From positions 474,314-538,313 of the forward strand of contig NZ_JAHRGM010000024.1 of the NCBI RefSeq assembly GCF_019097845.1: 64,000 nucleotides of DNA. The letters run 5' to 3'. Under the pieces are notes generated by a model. The model was not told where the DNA came from. It was given only the letters and a program-made list of their open reading frames with translations, and ran no database searches. Origin of the DNA: Sphingobium sp. AS12. GTDB taxonomy: Bacteria; Pseudomonadota; Alphaproteobacteria; Sphingomonadales; Sphingomonadaceae. The translations under genes were made by a program, and so were the position numbers. Positions 9,883-19,151 of the stretch are shown piece after piece. Each line of letters starts with the position of its first letter. Within the stretch, counting starts at the first letter, position 1.

Positions 9883-10143
9883 ATGAGCGCCAGCACGACG
9901 ATGACGATCCGGGTGACCCCCGCGCTCAAGGAAAAGCTCGGCCGGTTGGCGCAGGATACGCGCCGCACCCGCTCCTATCTCGCAGCGGAAGCTGTCGAAG
10001 CCTATGTGAACCGGGAATTGCAGATCATCGAGGGCATCCAGCGCGGTCTGGCCGACATGAAGGCCGGTCGGGTCACCCCGCATGACGAGGCGATGGCGCG
10101 GATTGACGCTGCGATCGCGGCGGCCAGTCCTGATCCCGCATGA
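9883..10143 (+). CDS. ParD/CopG-like ribbon-helix-helix antitoxin
   Basis: 86 residues. The N-terminal segment MTIRVTPALKEKLGRLAQDTRRTRSYLAAEAV (about 7-38; key parts TIRVTPALKEKL and RTRSYLAAEA) is a ribbon-helix-helix DNA-binding fold. The C-terminal half, including EGIQRGLADMKAGRVTPHDEA, matches the toxin-binding tail of ParD-type antitoxins. The stop overlaps the start of a broken ParE-like toxin gene (ATGA), the usual arrangement. Upstream, 9846-9871 carries a TGTTAC/TGTACA/GGTTAC array that may be its operator. Confidence 0.85.
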   Translation: MSASTTMTIRVTPALKEKLGRLAQDTRRTRSYLAAEAVEAYVNRELQIIEGIQRGLADMKAGRVTPHDEAMARIDAAIAAASPDPA

Positions 10144-10439
10144 AGCGTGTATTCTGGTCGAATGACGCGCTGGCCGATCTTGAATAGCAGGCCGTCCACA
10201 TTGCGAGGGACAATCCCGCCGCCGCGCGCATAGTTGCCAAGCGGATTCGAGAGGTCGGCGACGGCCTGAGCGCATTTGCGACTGGCCATATGGGGCGCGT
10301 CGCAGGCACTTACGAGAAATCCGTCGCGCGCCTGCCCTATGTCATTGCCTATATGCTGAGCGAGGATGATGGGGTGGTGACGATTTTGCGCGTCATCCAT
10401 ACGTCGCGTGACTGGCAGGATGATGTTTGGCCGGGATAG
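10140..10439 (+). pseudogene. ParE/RelE-like toxin gene interrupted by in-frame TAG
   Basis: Read from ATG at 10140, which overlaps the antitoxin stop, the frame gives MKRVFWSNDALADLE, then TAG at 10185-10187 (codon 16). It continues open for 83 more codons to TAG at 10437-10439. The downstream part has the ParE-type features: AARIVAKRIREV, ARLPYVIAYML and the C-terminal ILRVIHTSRDWQ. Only one base change separates it from an intact toxin of about 99 residues. As written the product would be a 15-mer, so the gene is inactive unless the amber codon is suppressed or is a sequencing error. Confidence 0.85.
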
Positions 10440-10492
10440 TTTCTGGCTGAGTTGGGTGGGAAGGCGACTGTCGGTTTTCGACGATGGATAGC

Positions 10493-11059
10493 TTACGCTT
10501 GCCACCAGACTATTTCTTCCTCGACACGCCACCGACCCTTGTTGCGCTGCAAAATAGCTCGTCCGCCCCAACTGCAATGGCCTGAGCATTTATTCTCGAT
10601 GAGTATATGGGCGCGGCCCGCCCTGATTGCTGGGTTACCAAGATAAAGTGTGCCGTTAGGACAGAACGAGAATGCACTCTTCCAACGCAAATGTTTAGGA
10701 AGTTTGACTATATCGTTGATCGCGAAACGTCGATCTGACGCGACCCAGCGATGGCTAAATACGCTAAGTCCTTCTGGTGTGGCACCACGCCTGCCAACAA
10801 GCGCTTTGTCAAACTCATCATCCAACCCAGCCGTTTCCGGTGCAACACATAGGCGGCTGTCAATCATTCCCTCTAGGGAACTTCTTTCCTGCGGATGCTC
10901 CATAAGAAACGCTTTCCGCTGTGCGACAAGGTCGGGCTGTTTGGCGAGAACCGCCGAGATGATCTCCGCTGTTTCGTTCTTGCCCCCCTGCAAAGCCTTT
11001 TGATCTCCACAGCCTATCAGCAAGAGAAATAGCACTGCGACCGACCCAATCCTTTTCAT
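10493..11059 (-). CDS. Orphan lipoprotein of unknown function
   Basis: 188 residues. Signal peptide MKRIGSVAVLFLLLIGC with lipobox LIGC (Cys17). The mature part contains six further cysteines or so and blocks FSFCPNGTLYLG and SGHCSWGGRAIL; no family recognised. Base composition is visibly less GC-rich and codon use less biased than in neighbours, suggesting acquisition by transfer. It stands alone between the broken toxin-antitoxin pair and a REP element. Confidence 0.65.
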   Translation of the reverse strand: MKRIGSVAVLFLLLIGCGDQKALQGGKNETAEIISAVLAKQPDLVAQRKAFLMEHPQERSSLEGMIDSRLCVAPETAGLDDEFDKALVGRRGATPEGLSVFSHRWVASDRRFAINDIVKLPKHLRWKSAFSFCPNGTLYLGNPAIRAGRAHILIENKCSGHCSWGGRAILQRNKGRWRVEEEIVWWQA

Positions 11060-11156
11060 GTTGGGATGCTGCCTCGCTTAACGAGTGTCTGCAACTGAGA
11101 ATGTTCACGGCATTGCGAACGGCCGGGAGGTCGTCACCCGCCAAATGACAAGCCAT

Positions 11157-11226
11157 CATCCTGACAAAACGTCAGGATCCAGGGTCGTAAGCGCCGCTCT
11201 GGATCCCGGATCAAGTCCGGGATGAC
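11157..11226. repeat. REP-like palindromic element (CCGGATCAAGTCCGG family)
   Basis: Two consecutive palindromic units: CATCCTGACAAAACGTCAGGAT, described by its arms ATCCTGAC/GTCAGGAT, and GGATCCCGGATCAAGTCC followed by GGGATGACG. This type of element is scattered through alphaproteobacterial genomes. It lies between two genes that are both on the minus strand and might act as a transcript end. Confidence 0.7.
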
Positions 11227-11278
11227 GAAAGGGGGGGGACGGTCGTGCGAATAGGCGCGGCCTAACCGCCGCTCGCGC

Positions 11279-11755
11279 CTACTTCTTCTTGCCGAAGTCC
11301 ACCGTTACCACGTTGGAGCCATCTTCTGCCACGACCTGCGGGCCGTCATTTTCGGCCTCATCATGGGGTTCGGGCAGGGCGTCGCCCGCGACCTGGAATT
11401 GCAGCGCGAAGTTGACGGCGGGGTCCACGAAGGCGGTGATGGCGGCGAAGGGGATGTTGAGGTGGGCGGCGACCTGGTTGAAGGTCAGGCTGACTTCGAA
11501 ATGATGGTCGCTGACTTTCAGGTCCCAATATTTATTCTGGAGGACGATAGTCATTTCGTCCGGGAAGCGCTCGATCAGTCGCTTGGGGATATCGACGCCG
11601 GGGGCTTGGGTCTTGAAGGTGATGTAGAAATGGTGGCTGCCGGGCAGGCCGCCGCTGGCCTGCACCTCTCCCAGCACGCGGCCGACGACGGCGCGCAGGG
11701 CTTCCTGCACGATTTCGTCATAGGGAATCAGGCTGTCGGGCAGGTCATCGCTCAT
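11279..11755 (-). CDS. sspB: SspB family ClpXP adaptor
   Basis: 158 residues from ATG at 11755 ([20 protein letters not shown]); the open frame extends to 11791 but the shorter start matches the alphaproteobacterial family. The core has [17 protein letters not shown] and [14 protein letters not shown], and the C-terminal tail [11 protein letters not shown] corresponds to the ClpX-tethering end. SspB delivers ssrA-tagged proteins to ClpXP. Divergent from the his operon. Confidence 0.88.
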   Translation of the reverse strand: MSDDLPDSLIPYDEIVQEALRAVVGRVLGEVQASGGLPGSHHFYITFKTQAPGVDIPKRLIERFPDEMTIVLQNKYWDLKVSDHHFEVSLTFNQVAAHLNIPFAAITAFVDPAVNFALQFQVAGDALPEPHDEAENDGPQVVAEDGSNVVTVDFGKKK

Positions 11756-11853
11756 GGGCCAATGTCCTAACGGCGCGAAACAGGGGGTCAACCCCCGCGC
11801 CTCAGATTGCAGGTCCAGATTGCATGACGCGCGCCACGCGCTATAGGGCCACC

Positions 11854-12441
11854 ATGCGCACGGCCGAGATTCACCGCAACACGGCGGAAACCCAGATCGA
11901 CGTAACCGTCAACCTTGACGGCACGGGTCTTTATACGGTGTCGACGGGCATCGGCTTCCTCGACCATATGATCGAGCAATTGTCGCGGCACTCGCTGATC
12001 GACATGACAGTCAAGACCGTGGGCGACCTGCATATCGACCAGCATCACACGACCGAGGATACCGCAATCGCCATCGGCGAGGCAGTGGCCAAGGCGCTGG
12101 GCGACAAGCGGGGCATTTCGCGCTACGGATCGGTCTATTCGCCGATGGACGAGACGCTGACGCGGGTGGCGCTCGACATTTCCGGGCGGCCCTGGCTGGT
12201 GTGCAAATTGCCCTTCACGGTCGAGAAGATCGGCGAATGGGACGCGGAGATGGTGGAGCATTTCTTCCACAGCTTCGCGCAGGCCGCCGGCATCACGCTG
12301 CACATCGAATTTCTCTATGGCAGCAATAATCACCATATCGTCGAAAGCGCGTTCAAGGGGCTGGCCCGCGCGTTGCGGCAGGCGGTGGAGATCGACCCGC
12401 GCAAGGCCGACGCGATCCCGTCGACCAAGGGGATGTTGTGA
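11854..12441 (+). CDS. hisB: Imidazoleglycerol-phosphate dehydratase
   Basis: 195 residues from ATG at 11854 ([15 protein letters not shown]). The frame is open to 11824, but the shorter start fits the family length. Metal-binding motifs [24 protein letters not shown] and the second-half HFFHSFAQ and [14 protein letters not shown] are intact. Sixth step of histidine synthesis. First of five overlapping genes; hisI, hisG and hisD are not in the window. Confidence 0.95.
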   Translation: MRTAEIHRNTAETQIDVTVNLDGTGLYTVSTGIGFLDHMIEQLSRHSLIDMTVKTVGDLHIDQHHTTEDTAIAIGEAVAKALGDKRGISRYGSVYSPMDETLTRVALDISGRPWLVCKLPFTVEKIGEWDAEMVEHFFHSFAQAAGITLHIEFLYGSNNHHIVESAFKGLARALRQAVEIDPRKADAIPSTKGML

Positions 12442-13058
12442 ATTCGCCGATCGCGCTGATCGACTATGGCGCGGGGAATCTGCATTCGGTCTATAATGCC
12501 CTGCGCAAGGCGGGGGCGGACGATGTCGTCATCACCGCTGACGCCGATGTGGTGGCACGGGCCGACCGGATCGTGTTGCCGGGCGTAGGCGCGTTCCGGG
12601 CGTGCCGCGATGCGCTGGTCGCAATCCCCGGCATGGTCGAGGCGATGGGCGAGGCCGTCCATAGGCGCGGCGTGCCGTTTCTCGGCGTATGCGTGGGGAT
12701 GCAGTTGCTGGCCGAGGCTGGCGAGGAATTCGGGCGGCATGAGGGGCTGGGCTGGGTTCCCGGCACGGTGCGGTTGATGCAGCCGGGCGACGCCAGCATC
12801 AAGGTGCCGCATATGGGGTGGAACGATGTCGTGCTGAATGGCGCGCCGCCTCTGCTGGAGCCGGGCGAGGCCTATTTCCTGCACAGCTATCATTTCGAGG
12901 CGACCGATCCGGCGCATGTCGCGGCCGTGACCGACCATGGCGGCCCGCTGGTCGCGGCGGTGGCGCGCGACACGATCATCGGTTGCCAGTTTCACCCGGA
13001 AAAGAGCCAGAGCTATGGCCTTTCCTTCCTGTCGCGCTTTCTGGAGTGGCGCCCTTGA
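12438..13058 (+). CDS. hisH: Imidazole glycerol phosphate synthase, glutamine amidotransferase subunit
   Basis: 206 residues from GTG at 12438 in a GTGA overlap with the hisB stop. Class I glutaminase triad: Cys in [11 protein letters not shown], and His and Glu in CQFHPEKSQ. It releases ammonia from glutamine and channels it to HisF to form IGP and AICAR. Confidence 0.95.
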   Translation: MNSPIALIDYGAGNLHSVYNALRKAGADDVVITADADVVARADRIVLPGVGAFRACRDALVAIPGMVEAMGEAVHRRGVPFLGVCVGMQLLAEAGEEFGRHEGLGWVPGTVRLMQPGDASIKVPHMGWNDVVLNGAPPLLEPGEAYFLHSYHFEATDPAHVAAVTDHGGPLVAAVARDTIIGCQFHPEKSQSYGLSFLSRFLEWRP

Positions 13059-13792
13059 GCCTCATCGTCTTTCCCGCCATCGATCTGAAAAACGGGCAGG
13101 TCGTGCGCCTGGCCGAGGGGGATATGGACCGCGCGACCGTCTATGGCGACGATCCGGCGGCGCAGGCGGCCTTGTTCGCGCAGGCGGGCGCGCAGCATCT
13201 GCATGTCGTCGATCTGGACGGCAGTTTTGCCGGCCATGCGGTCAATGCCGCGGCGGTCGAGCGGATTGTCGAGACCTTTCCGGGCCATGTCCAGCTGGGC
13301 GGCGGCATCCGCAACCGGGAGTCGGTGGAACGCTGGTTCGACCTGGGCGTATCGCGCATCGTCATCGGCACGGCGGCGCTGAAAGACCCGGCCTTCGTCA
13401 AGCTGGCGGCGCGCGATTTTCCCGGCGGGATCGTCGTGGCGGTCGATGCGCGCGACGGCTTTGTCGCGACCGACGGCTGGGCGGAGAAATCCGACATGCC
13501 GGTGATCGACCTGGCGCGGCGGTTCGAGGATGCGGGCGTCGCCAGCCTGCTCTTCACCGATGTGGGCCGCGACGGGATGCTGAAAGGTTGCAATGTCGAG
13601 GCGACGGTCGATCTGGCGCGGGCGACCGACATTCCGGTGATCGCCAGCGGCGGCGTGGCGGGGATTGCCGACATTCGCGTGCTGAGCCTGCACGCCGACG
13701 ATGGGATTGAGGGCGTGATTACCGGGCGGGCGCTCTATGACGGGCGGCTGGACCTGAAAGTCGCGCTGGCCGTGGCGCAGGCGGCGGCGTGA
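13055..13792 (+). CDS. hisA: ProFAR isomerase (1-(5-phosphoribosyl)-5-[(5-phosphoribosylamino)methylideneamino]imidazole-4-carboxamide isomerase)
   Basis: 245 residues from TTG at 13055, which overlaps the hisH stop as TTGA. The open frame extends upstream to 12818 inside hisH, but no HisA sequence precedes [20 protein letters not shown]-barrel catalytic Asp in FPAIDLKNG and the second in [13 protein letters not shown]; phosphate loops LGGGIRN and ASGGVAG are present. Fourth step of histidine synthesis. Confidence 0.94.
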   Translation: MSLIVFPAIDLKNGQVVRLAEGDMDRATVYGDDPAAQAALFAQAGAQHLHVVDLDGSFAGHAVNAAAVERIVETFPGHVQLGGGIRNRESVERWFDLGVSRIVIGTAALKDPAFVKLAARDFPGGIVVAVDARDGFVATDGWAEKSDMPVIDLARRFEDAGVASLLFTDVGRDGMLKGCNVEATVDLARATDIPVIASGGVAGIADIRVLSLHADDGIEGVITGRALYDGRLDLKVALAVAQAAA

Positions 13793-13796
13793 CGCC

Positions 13797-14576
13797 ATGA
13801 CCGTCCGTACCCGCGTCATTCCCTGTCTGGACGTGGCCAATGGGCGCGTGGTCAAGGGCGTGAATTTCGTCGATCTGCGCGATGCGGGCGATCCGGTCGA
13901 GCAGGCTAAGCTGTATGATGCGGCGGGCGCGGACGAGCTGTGTTTTCTGGACATTACCGCGACGCATGAGGCGCGCGGCACGATCCTGGACGTGGTGCGG
14001 CGTACGGCCGAGGTCTGCTTCATGCCGGTGACGGTGGGTGGCGGGGTGCGGACGCCGGAGGATGCGCGCGCGCTGCTGCTGGCAGGCGCGGACAAGGTGG
14101 CGGTGAACAGCGCGGCGGTGGCGCGGCCCGAACTAGTCGCCGATATTGCTGATCGCTTTGGCAGCCAGTGCATCGTGGGTTCCGTTGATGCGCGGCGGGT
14201 CGGCGAGGGGCGTTGGGAAATCTTCACCCATGGCGGGCGCAAACCCACCGGGATCGACGCGCTGGACCATGCGCTGCGGCTGGCGGAACTGGGCGCGGGC
14301 GAATTGCTGGTGACGTCGATGGATGGCGACGGAACCAAGGCGGGCTATGATCTGGCGCTGACGCGGGCGATTGCGGACGCGGTATCGATCCCGGTCATCG
14401 CCAGCGGCGGCGTGGGGACGCTGGACCATCTGGTCGAGGGCGTGACGATCGGCCATGCCAGCGCGGTGCTGGCGGCGTCGATCTTCCATTTCGGGCAGCA
14501 TACGATCGCTGAGGCGCATCGCGCGCTGGCGGCGGCGGGCGTGCCGGTGCGTGGCACCAATCTGGCCGAGGCGTGA
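13797..14576 (+). CDS. hisF: Imidazole glycerol phosphate synthase, cyclase subunit
   Basis: 259 residues, starting 4 bases after hisA. HisF barrel with catalytic Asp in [15 protein letters not shown] and in [14 protein letters not shown], and phosphate loops [11 protein letters not shown] and [10 protein letters not shown]. It pairs with HisH. Homologous to HisA through an ancient half-barrel duplication. Confidence 0.96.
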   Translation: MTVRTRVIPCLDVANGRVVKGVNFVDLRDAGDPVEQAKLYDAAGADELCFLDITATHEARGTILDVVRRTAEVCFMPVTVGGGVRTPEDARALLLAGADKVAVNSAAVARPELVADIADRFGSQCIVGSVDARRVGEGRWEIFTHGGRKPTGIDALDHALRLAELGAGELLVTSMDGDGTKAGYDLALTRAIADAVSIPVIASGGVGTLDHLVEGVTIGHASAVLAASIFHFGQHTIAEAHRALAAAGVPVRGTNLAEA

Positions 14577-14584
14577 GGACGGAC

Positions 14585-14905
14585 ATGCGCGAAACCCTGC
14601 ACCATCTGGAACAGACGATCCGCCAGCGGCGCTCGACTGATCCGTCCACCTCCTATGTCGCCAAGCTGACGGCGCGGGGACGGGCTAAGATTGCGCAGAA
14701 AGTGGGCGAGGAAGCCGTCGAGACGGTGATCGCCGCGATGGCGGACGACCGGGCGGGCGTGGTTGGCGAAAGCGCGGACCTGCTGTTCCACCTGCTGCTG
14801 CTGCTCGCCGACCTCGACATTTCGATCGACGATGTTTGCGACGAGCTGGAGCGGCGCGAGGGCGTGTCGGGCATTGCCGAGAAGGCATCGCGCCCCGCGG
14901 ACTGA
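14585..14905 (+). CDS. hisE: Phosphoribosyl-ATP pyrophosphatase
   Basis: 106 residues from ATG at 14585, with GAGGA seven bases upstream; a GTG at 14573 overlapping the hisF stop is an alternative giving four more residues. MazG-like all-alpha pyrophosphohydrolase motif KVGEEAVETVIAA with ESADLLFHLLLLLAD. Second step of histidine synthesis. Last gene of the cluster. Confidence 0.93.
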   Translation: MRETLHHLEQTIRQRRSTDPSTSYVAKLTARGRAKIAQKVGEEAVETVIAAMADDRAGVVGESADLLFHLLLLLADLDISIDDVCDELERREGVSGIAEKASRPAD

Positions 14906-14976
14906 TTATCATCGGATAGATATTGCGCCCGCTGCGTTCTGGCCTAGCCTCATGGGCGGGACAGGGAGTGGAGAGC

Positions 14977-15543
14977 ATGATGATACGGACGGTAATCGGC
15001 GGCCTGCTGGGCGGCTTTGCGATGTTTATCACAGGCTTCATCTTCTGGGGCACGCCGCTGAGCGCGCTGGCGATGAGCCGCGCCGAGGGGCAGGCGAGCG
15101 CCAATTTGCAGGCGGCGCTGGCGCAGGCGCTCAACACGACCGGCACCGGCGTCTATACCATCCCCGATCCGGCGACGGCCGAAGGCACCATCCTATATGG
15201 CAAGGGTCCGGTCGCGCAGATTTTCTACAATAGCAGCGGCTTTCCGGTGATGGACAGCGCCAGCCTGATCGGCGGGCTGATCCTGGCGCTGGTGGTGGGC
15301 GTGCTGATCGCGCTGGCGCTGCGGTTCGTCACCACCGGATTTGCAGAGCGGGCGCGGGTCAGCCTGATCTTCGCGCTGGCGGGGGTATTGTGGATGCATG
15401 TCGGGCAATCCGTGTTCAACCATGCGCCCTGGGGCTATATTCTCTATCTGGGGTTCAGCGATTTCGTCGCGCTGGCGGTGGCAGGGCTGATCGCGGCCAA
15501 GCTGATGGACGGGGCGAAACCCGCGGTCGGGACGGTGCATTAA
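14977..15543 (+). CDS. Hypothetical four-span membrane protein
   Basis: 188 residues from ATG at 14977, with GGAG about 10 bases upstream; a frame open to 14923 is less likely. Hydrophobic segments near 3-25, 91-115, 124-140 and 150-170, with a periplasm-sized loop between the first two containing [16 protein letters not shown]. No family recognised with confidence. Converges on the deacetylase-like gene with a four-base overlap. Confidence 0.65.
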   Translation: MMIRTVIGGLLGGFAMFITGFIFWGTPLSALAMSRAEGQASANLQAALAQALNTTGTGVYTIPDPATAEGTILYGKGPVAQIFYNSSGFPVMDSASLIGGLILALVVGVLIALALRFVTTGFAERARVSLIFALAGVLWMHVGQSVFNHAPWGYILYLGFSDFVALAVAGLIAAKLMDGAKPAVGTVH

Positions 15544-16439
15544 GCCGCCGCTTCCTGCGCCATGCGGATCATGCAGGCGGCGTGGCGGTGGGCGACGGCC
15601 ATGCGGTCCTCGCCATAGCCGCCGCCCATCGTGCTGGCGACGGGGATGGCCCGCACCCTCGCCTGGCGCATGACATAGCGGTCGCGCGCATCGAGGCCCG
15701 CGTCGGTCAGGGCCAGCCGCCCCAACCGGTCGTCGCCATGGGGATCGACCCCGGCCTGATAAAGGATGAGGTCGGGCGCAAAATCGTCCAGCACGGGCGG
15801 CAGCGTGTCGTAGAGGATGGCGAGATAGGCGGCGTCCTCCACCCCGTCGGGCAGGCCGATGTCGAGGGTCGATCGCGCTTTTCGCACCGGGAAATTTTTT
15901 TCCGCGTGGATCGACAAGGTGAAGATGTCCGACCGGCCCGCCAGCAGCGACGCCGTGCCATCGCCCTGATGCACGTCGAGGTCGAGGATCAGGATACGGT
16001 CCGCCTCCCCCTCCGCGATCAGCCGGTTGGCGGCGATGGCCAGGTCGTTGAACACGCAATAGCCCGCCCCGCTATCGGCCAGCGCATGGTGGCTGCCGCC
16101 TGCGGCATTGGCGGCAAAGCCATGGATGCGCGCCAGCTGCGCCGCCGCCCATGTGCCGCCGGGCGACAGCAGGGAGCGACGCATCACCCGCTCCGTCACC
16201 GGAAAGCCGATGCGCCGTTCCTTGGGCGGCGGGACGGTAAGGGTCAGCACCTCCTCCACATAGTCGGGATCATGCACCGCCTCTATCCAGGCGCGCGGCA
16301 TCGGATCGGGGGTGTGGAGCGTCATGGGCGGCGCTATTTCGCGCAGCGCCTCCATCACCAGACCATATTTGTCGAAACGAAAGCGGCTGCCGGGTGTTGC
16401 GGGAGAGACATAGGCAGGATGGTGAACGACGTGCAGCAT
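15540..16439 (-). CDS. Histone-deacetylase/acetoin-utilisation family hydrolase
   Basis: 299 residues. Class I/II arginase-deacetylase fold: [19 protein letters not shown] (His pair and Tyr/Cys region), zinc ligands in [12 protein letters not shown], and Asp in [15 protein letters not shown]. Bacterial members deacetylate small molecules such as acetylpolyamines, or proteins; the substrate is unknown here. Divergent from the L,D-transpeptidase gene. Confidence 0.88.
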   Translation of the reverse strand: MLHVVHHPAYVSPATPGSRFRFDKYGLVMEALREIAPPMTLHTPDPMPRAWIEAVHDPDYVEEVLTLTVPPPKERRIGFPVTERVMRRSLLSPGGTWAAAQLARIHGFAANAAGGSHHALADSGAGYCVFNDLAIAANRLIAEGEADRILILDLDVHQGDGTASLLAGRSDIFTLSIHAEKNFPVRKARSTLDIGLPDGVEDAAYLAILYDTLPPVLDDFAPDLILYQAGVDPHGDDRLGRLALTDAGLDARDRYVMRQARVRAIPVASTMGGGYGEDRMAVAHRHAACMIRMAQEAAA

Positions 16440-16495
16440 GATCTTTTCCGCTATCGTGATTTGAACGGTGGCCGCTTTGCGCTATCTGGTCCAGC

Positions 16496-17968
16496 ATGAA
16501 CCGTCCCGACATGATCCGTTTTTCGATGCTGGCCCTGCTGAGCGCCAGTGTCCTTAATGCCAGCACCCTGCCCGCTTACGCCCAGACGCCGGTAACGCAA
16601 CCCCCGGCCACCGCGCCGACGCTGCCCCCGGCCATGGTGCAACCGGTGCCGCCCGCACCATTGCCAGCGCCCATCCCGCCGCTTTCGGCGGCGCAGGAGG
16701 CGTGGGCGAATGGCTGGCTGCGTGGTGGCGCGGAACAGGGGCTGATGGCGCGCAGCAAGGCGACCGCCAGCCTGACCGGCGAAGCGCTGGTCAATGCGGT
16801 GCTGGACCGGGCCAAGGCGCTGTCCACCGGGCGGGTCGATACCGCCGATTTCCTGGAGATATGGGCGTTGCGCCCCGAACGGTTCGATCCGCGCCCAGGG
16901 CTGGCCAAGGCGGTGGCCGAGGATCGGCTGGCGCAATGGGCAAACGCGCTGACGCCGCCCTATGCGGGCTATGACGGGCTGCGCAAGGGGCTGGCCACCT
17001 ATGAGGCGATCCGCGACAAAGGCGGCTGGCCAGTGCTGACCGCGACATCCGCGCCGATGGTGGTGCGCGCGCGCATCGCGCTGGAGGACAAGAGCGTCAC
17101 GCCGACCGAAAATCTGACCGACGTGCTGCAACGGGCGCAGCGGCGCTATGGGCTTAATCCCACGGGTCTGCTCGATGCACGAACGCTGGCGGCGCTCAAT
17201 GTCAGCGTGGATGACCGGATCGCCGCGATCATGGCCAATATGGAGCGGTGGCGCTGGATGCCGCGCCGCCTGCCGGTCAACCGGGTGCAGGTGAACATCG
17301 CCGCCGCCGTGCTGACCGTGTTCCAGGGCGACCAGCCGGTCACGTCGATGCGCGCGGTTACCGGCAGCCCGCAAAATGCGACGCCGATGCTGACGTCGAA
17401 CATCCATTCGATCGTGGTCAATCCGCCATGGAACGTGCCGATGTCGATCGCCAATCGGGAGCTGTTCCCGAAGGGTCGCGCGGCGCTGGCAAGGCAGGGC
17501 TACAAGATCATCAAGACGCCCGAAGGCGGCGAACGGATCGTCCAGCCCGCCGGCCCGAACAGCGCGCTGGGGCGGTTGAAGTTCGACTTCGCCAATCCGT
17601 TCGCCGTCTATCTGCACGACACCCCGTCGCGCGGCAAATTTGCGAGCTATGACCGGCTGGCCAGCCATGGCTGTATCCGGCTGGAAAAGCCGGTGTCGCT
17701 GGCCGAGCTGATGGTGGCGAGCGACCCGGAACTGAACGGGCAGATCCAGACGCTGATCGACGCGGGCAAGACCCAGCGCGTGTCCCTGCCGCAGGAAGTG
17801 GCGGTCTATCTGCTCTACTGGACCGCCTTTGCCAGCAGCAACGGAACGATGAGTTTCCGCGCCGACCCCTATGGCTGGGACAAGTTGCTGGCCGACAAGA
17901 TCGAGGCGTCGAGCCGCCGGGCCGATCCCACCGCCCTCCCCTCCCCCACGATCGCATCGAAGGACTGA
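16496..17968 (+). CDS. YcbB-type L,D-transpeptidase with peptidoglycan-binding domain
   Basis: 490 residues. Signal peptide about 1-30 (ending PAYAQ), then a Pro/Ala-rich linker, a scaffold domain, a peptidoglycan-binding motif VLQRAQRRYGLNPTGLLD and a YkuD domain with catalytic SHGCIRLE (Cys393). Such enzymes form 3-3 cross-links in peptidoglycan or attach proteins to it in the periplasm. Followed 6 bases later by a small lipoprotein gene. Confidence 0.9.
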   Translation: MNRPDMIRFSMLALLSASVLNASTLPAYAQTPVTQPPATAPTLPPAMVQPVPPAPLPAPIPPLSAAQEAWANGWLRGGAEQGLMARSKATASLTGEALVNAVLDRAKALSTGRVDTADFLEIWALRPERFDPRPGLAKAVAEDRLAQWANALTPPYAGYDGLRKGLATYEAIRDKGGWPVLTATSAPMVVRARIALEDKSVTPTENLTDVLQRAQRRYGLNPTGLLDARTLAALNVSVDDRIAAIMANMERWRWMPRRLPVNRVQVNIAAAVLTVFQGDQPVTSMRAVTGSPQNATPMLTSNIHSIVVNPPWNVPMSIANRELFPKGRAALARQGYKIIKTPEGGERIVQPAGPNSALGRLKFDFANPFAVYLHDTPSRGKFASYDRLASHGCIRLEKPVSLAELMVASDPELNGQIQTLIDAGKTQRVSLPQEVAVYLLYWTAFASSNGTMSFRADPYGWDKLLADKIEASSRRADPTALPSPTIASKD

Positions 17969-17974
17969 CCACCC

Positions 17975-18286
17975 ATGCGCAAAATTGCCCTGTTCGCCCT
18001 TGCCGGTGCCCTTGCCCTGTCCGCCTGCGGCAAGAAGGAAGAAGAGCCGACCGCGACCAATAATCTGGTCGAGCCGCCGGTCGAAAATGTCATCATCGAG
18101 GAGCCGGACGCGGTGCTGCCGCCGCCGTCCAACAATGCCGTCGCGACTCCGGCCGCGCCGCCTCCGTCCGTGTCGGAACAGCAGCAAATTCAGGATGATG
18201 CCGACGCCACCGGCATGACCGCACGCCTGCCCCAGGAAGGCGAAGAGAGCCAGCCCGTGGACGAAGCGAGCGGTTCCGCCCCATAA
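17975..18286 (+). CDS. Small Pro/Glu-rich lipoprotein
   Basis: 103 residues. Signal MRKIALFALAGALALSAC with lipobox LSAC, then a mature part rich in Glu, Pro, Ala and Asn with no predicted fold. Directly downstream of the YcbB-type transpeptidase (6 bases), so probably co-transcribed. No family recognised. Confidence 0.75.
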   Translation: MRKIALFALAGALALSACGKKEEEPTATNNLVEPPVENVIIEEPDAVLPPPSNNAVATPAAPPPSVSEQQQIQDDADATGMTARLPQEGEESQPVDEASGSAP

Positions 18287-18294
18287 GGCGCATC

Positions 18295-18315
18295 GCCCCG
18301 CTCTTGGAGCGGGGC
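18295..18315 (+). terminator. Hairpin downstream of the transpeptidase-lipoprotein pair
   Basis: Perfect 9-bp stem GCCCCGCTC/GAGCGGGGC with loop TTG, nine bases after the lipoprotein stop. There is no clear T-run, so termination is an inference. Confidence 0.5.
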
Positions 18316-18338
18316 TGCGACTTTGCTATATTGGCTTC

Positions 18339-19016
18339 ATGGATCGCCGCAATTTCACGAAGTTCGCTGCAAGCGGACTCGCCTTTTCGTTTCTATCCGA
18401 CAGCATCGGCCGGGCGGCCGTGCCAGTGGTGGCATCGCCTTTGCCTGCCTCCGCGCCTGTGCCAGCGACGCCGGTTGTGCAGCCGGTGGCGGCCAAGCCC
18501 TATGCGTCGCTGCTGGAACGCGCCAAGGCCGCGCTTGACCGGCATGGCGACGCCTTCACCCTGCGCGACCGGGTGGCGATCGCCGATTTCAATGCGCCGT
18601 CCAAGGATTTGCGCTTCCACATCGTCGATCTGATCGGGGGGCAGAGCAGCAGCTATCTGGTCGCCCATGGCCGGGGGTCGGACCCGGCGCATAGCGGCTG
18701 GCTCCACAGTTTTTCCAACGAACCCAATTCGCTGGCCAGCAGTTCGGGCGCGTTCAAGACCGGCGAGCAATATATCGGCCAGCATGGCCGGGCGATGCGG
18801 CTCATTGGGCTGGACCCGCAGAACAACAATGCCGAACCGCGCGCCATCGTTGTCCATGGCGCGGACTATGTGGGCGAGGACCATATCGCCACCTGGGGCA
18901 AATGCGGGCGCAGCGAAGGCTGCTTCGCGGTCGCGCCGCACATGCTGCCGCAATTGCTGGGGCTGCTGGGCAGCGGGCGGTTGCTCTATGCGGACAAGAT
19001 CGGGGTTGCGAGTTAG
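18339..19016 (+). CDS. Murein L,D-transpeptidase catalytic-domain family protein (YkuD_2-like)
   Basis: 225 residues. N-terminus MDRRNFTKFAASGLAFSFL is Tat-signal-like (DRRNF, one residue off the canonical twin-arginine pattern). The catalytic region has VVHGADYV and KCGRSEGCFAV, with the putative nucleophile at Cys195. The family is predicted to act on peptidoglycan. Second L,D-transpeptidase type within 2.5 kb. Confidence 0.82.
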   Translation: MDRRNFTKFAASGLAFSFLSDSIGRAAVPVVASPLPASAPVPATPVVQPVAAKPYASLLERAKAALDRHGDAFTLRDRVAIADFNAPSKDLRFHIVDLIGGQSSSYLVAHGRGSDPAHSGWLHSFSNEPNSLASSSGAFKTGEQYIGQHGRAMRLIGLDPQNNNAEPRAIVVHGADYVGEDHIATWGKCGRSEGCFAVAPHMLPQLLGLLGSGRLLYADKIGVAS

Positions 19017-19025
19017 CTTTTCCAG

Positions 19026-19111
19026 CGTCATCCCAGCGAAAGCTGGGATCTCTTTTCTTCCGGCGCAGGATTGCGAAGAAAAGCGGGATGCCAGCTTTCG
19101 CTGGCATGACG
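19026..19111. repeat. Paired REP-like palindromes (CCAGCGAAAGCTGG family)
   Basis: Two inverted units face each other: GTCATCCCAGCGAAAGCTGG with GATC at 19026-19050, and the related GATGCCAGCTTTCGCTGG with CATGACG at 19087-19111. Each contains a small palindrome around GCGAAAGC/GCTTTCGC, and together they can form a long hairpin. It lies between two convergent genes. Confidence 0.75.
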
Positions 19112-19151
19112 GGAGACAGGGGCGATGCGCCACCCGCTCCCGACAAACATA

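Noticed and set aside
11824..11853. Longer HisB start at 11824
   Set aside because: The added ten residues are not family-like; the ATG at 11854 gives the normal HisB N-terminus.
12818..13054. Extended HisA frame starting inside hisH
   Set aside because: It is the alternative frame of hisH. Real HisA homology begins at [12 protein letters not shown], matched by the TTGA overlap at 13055.
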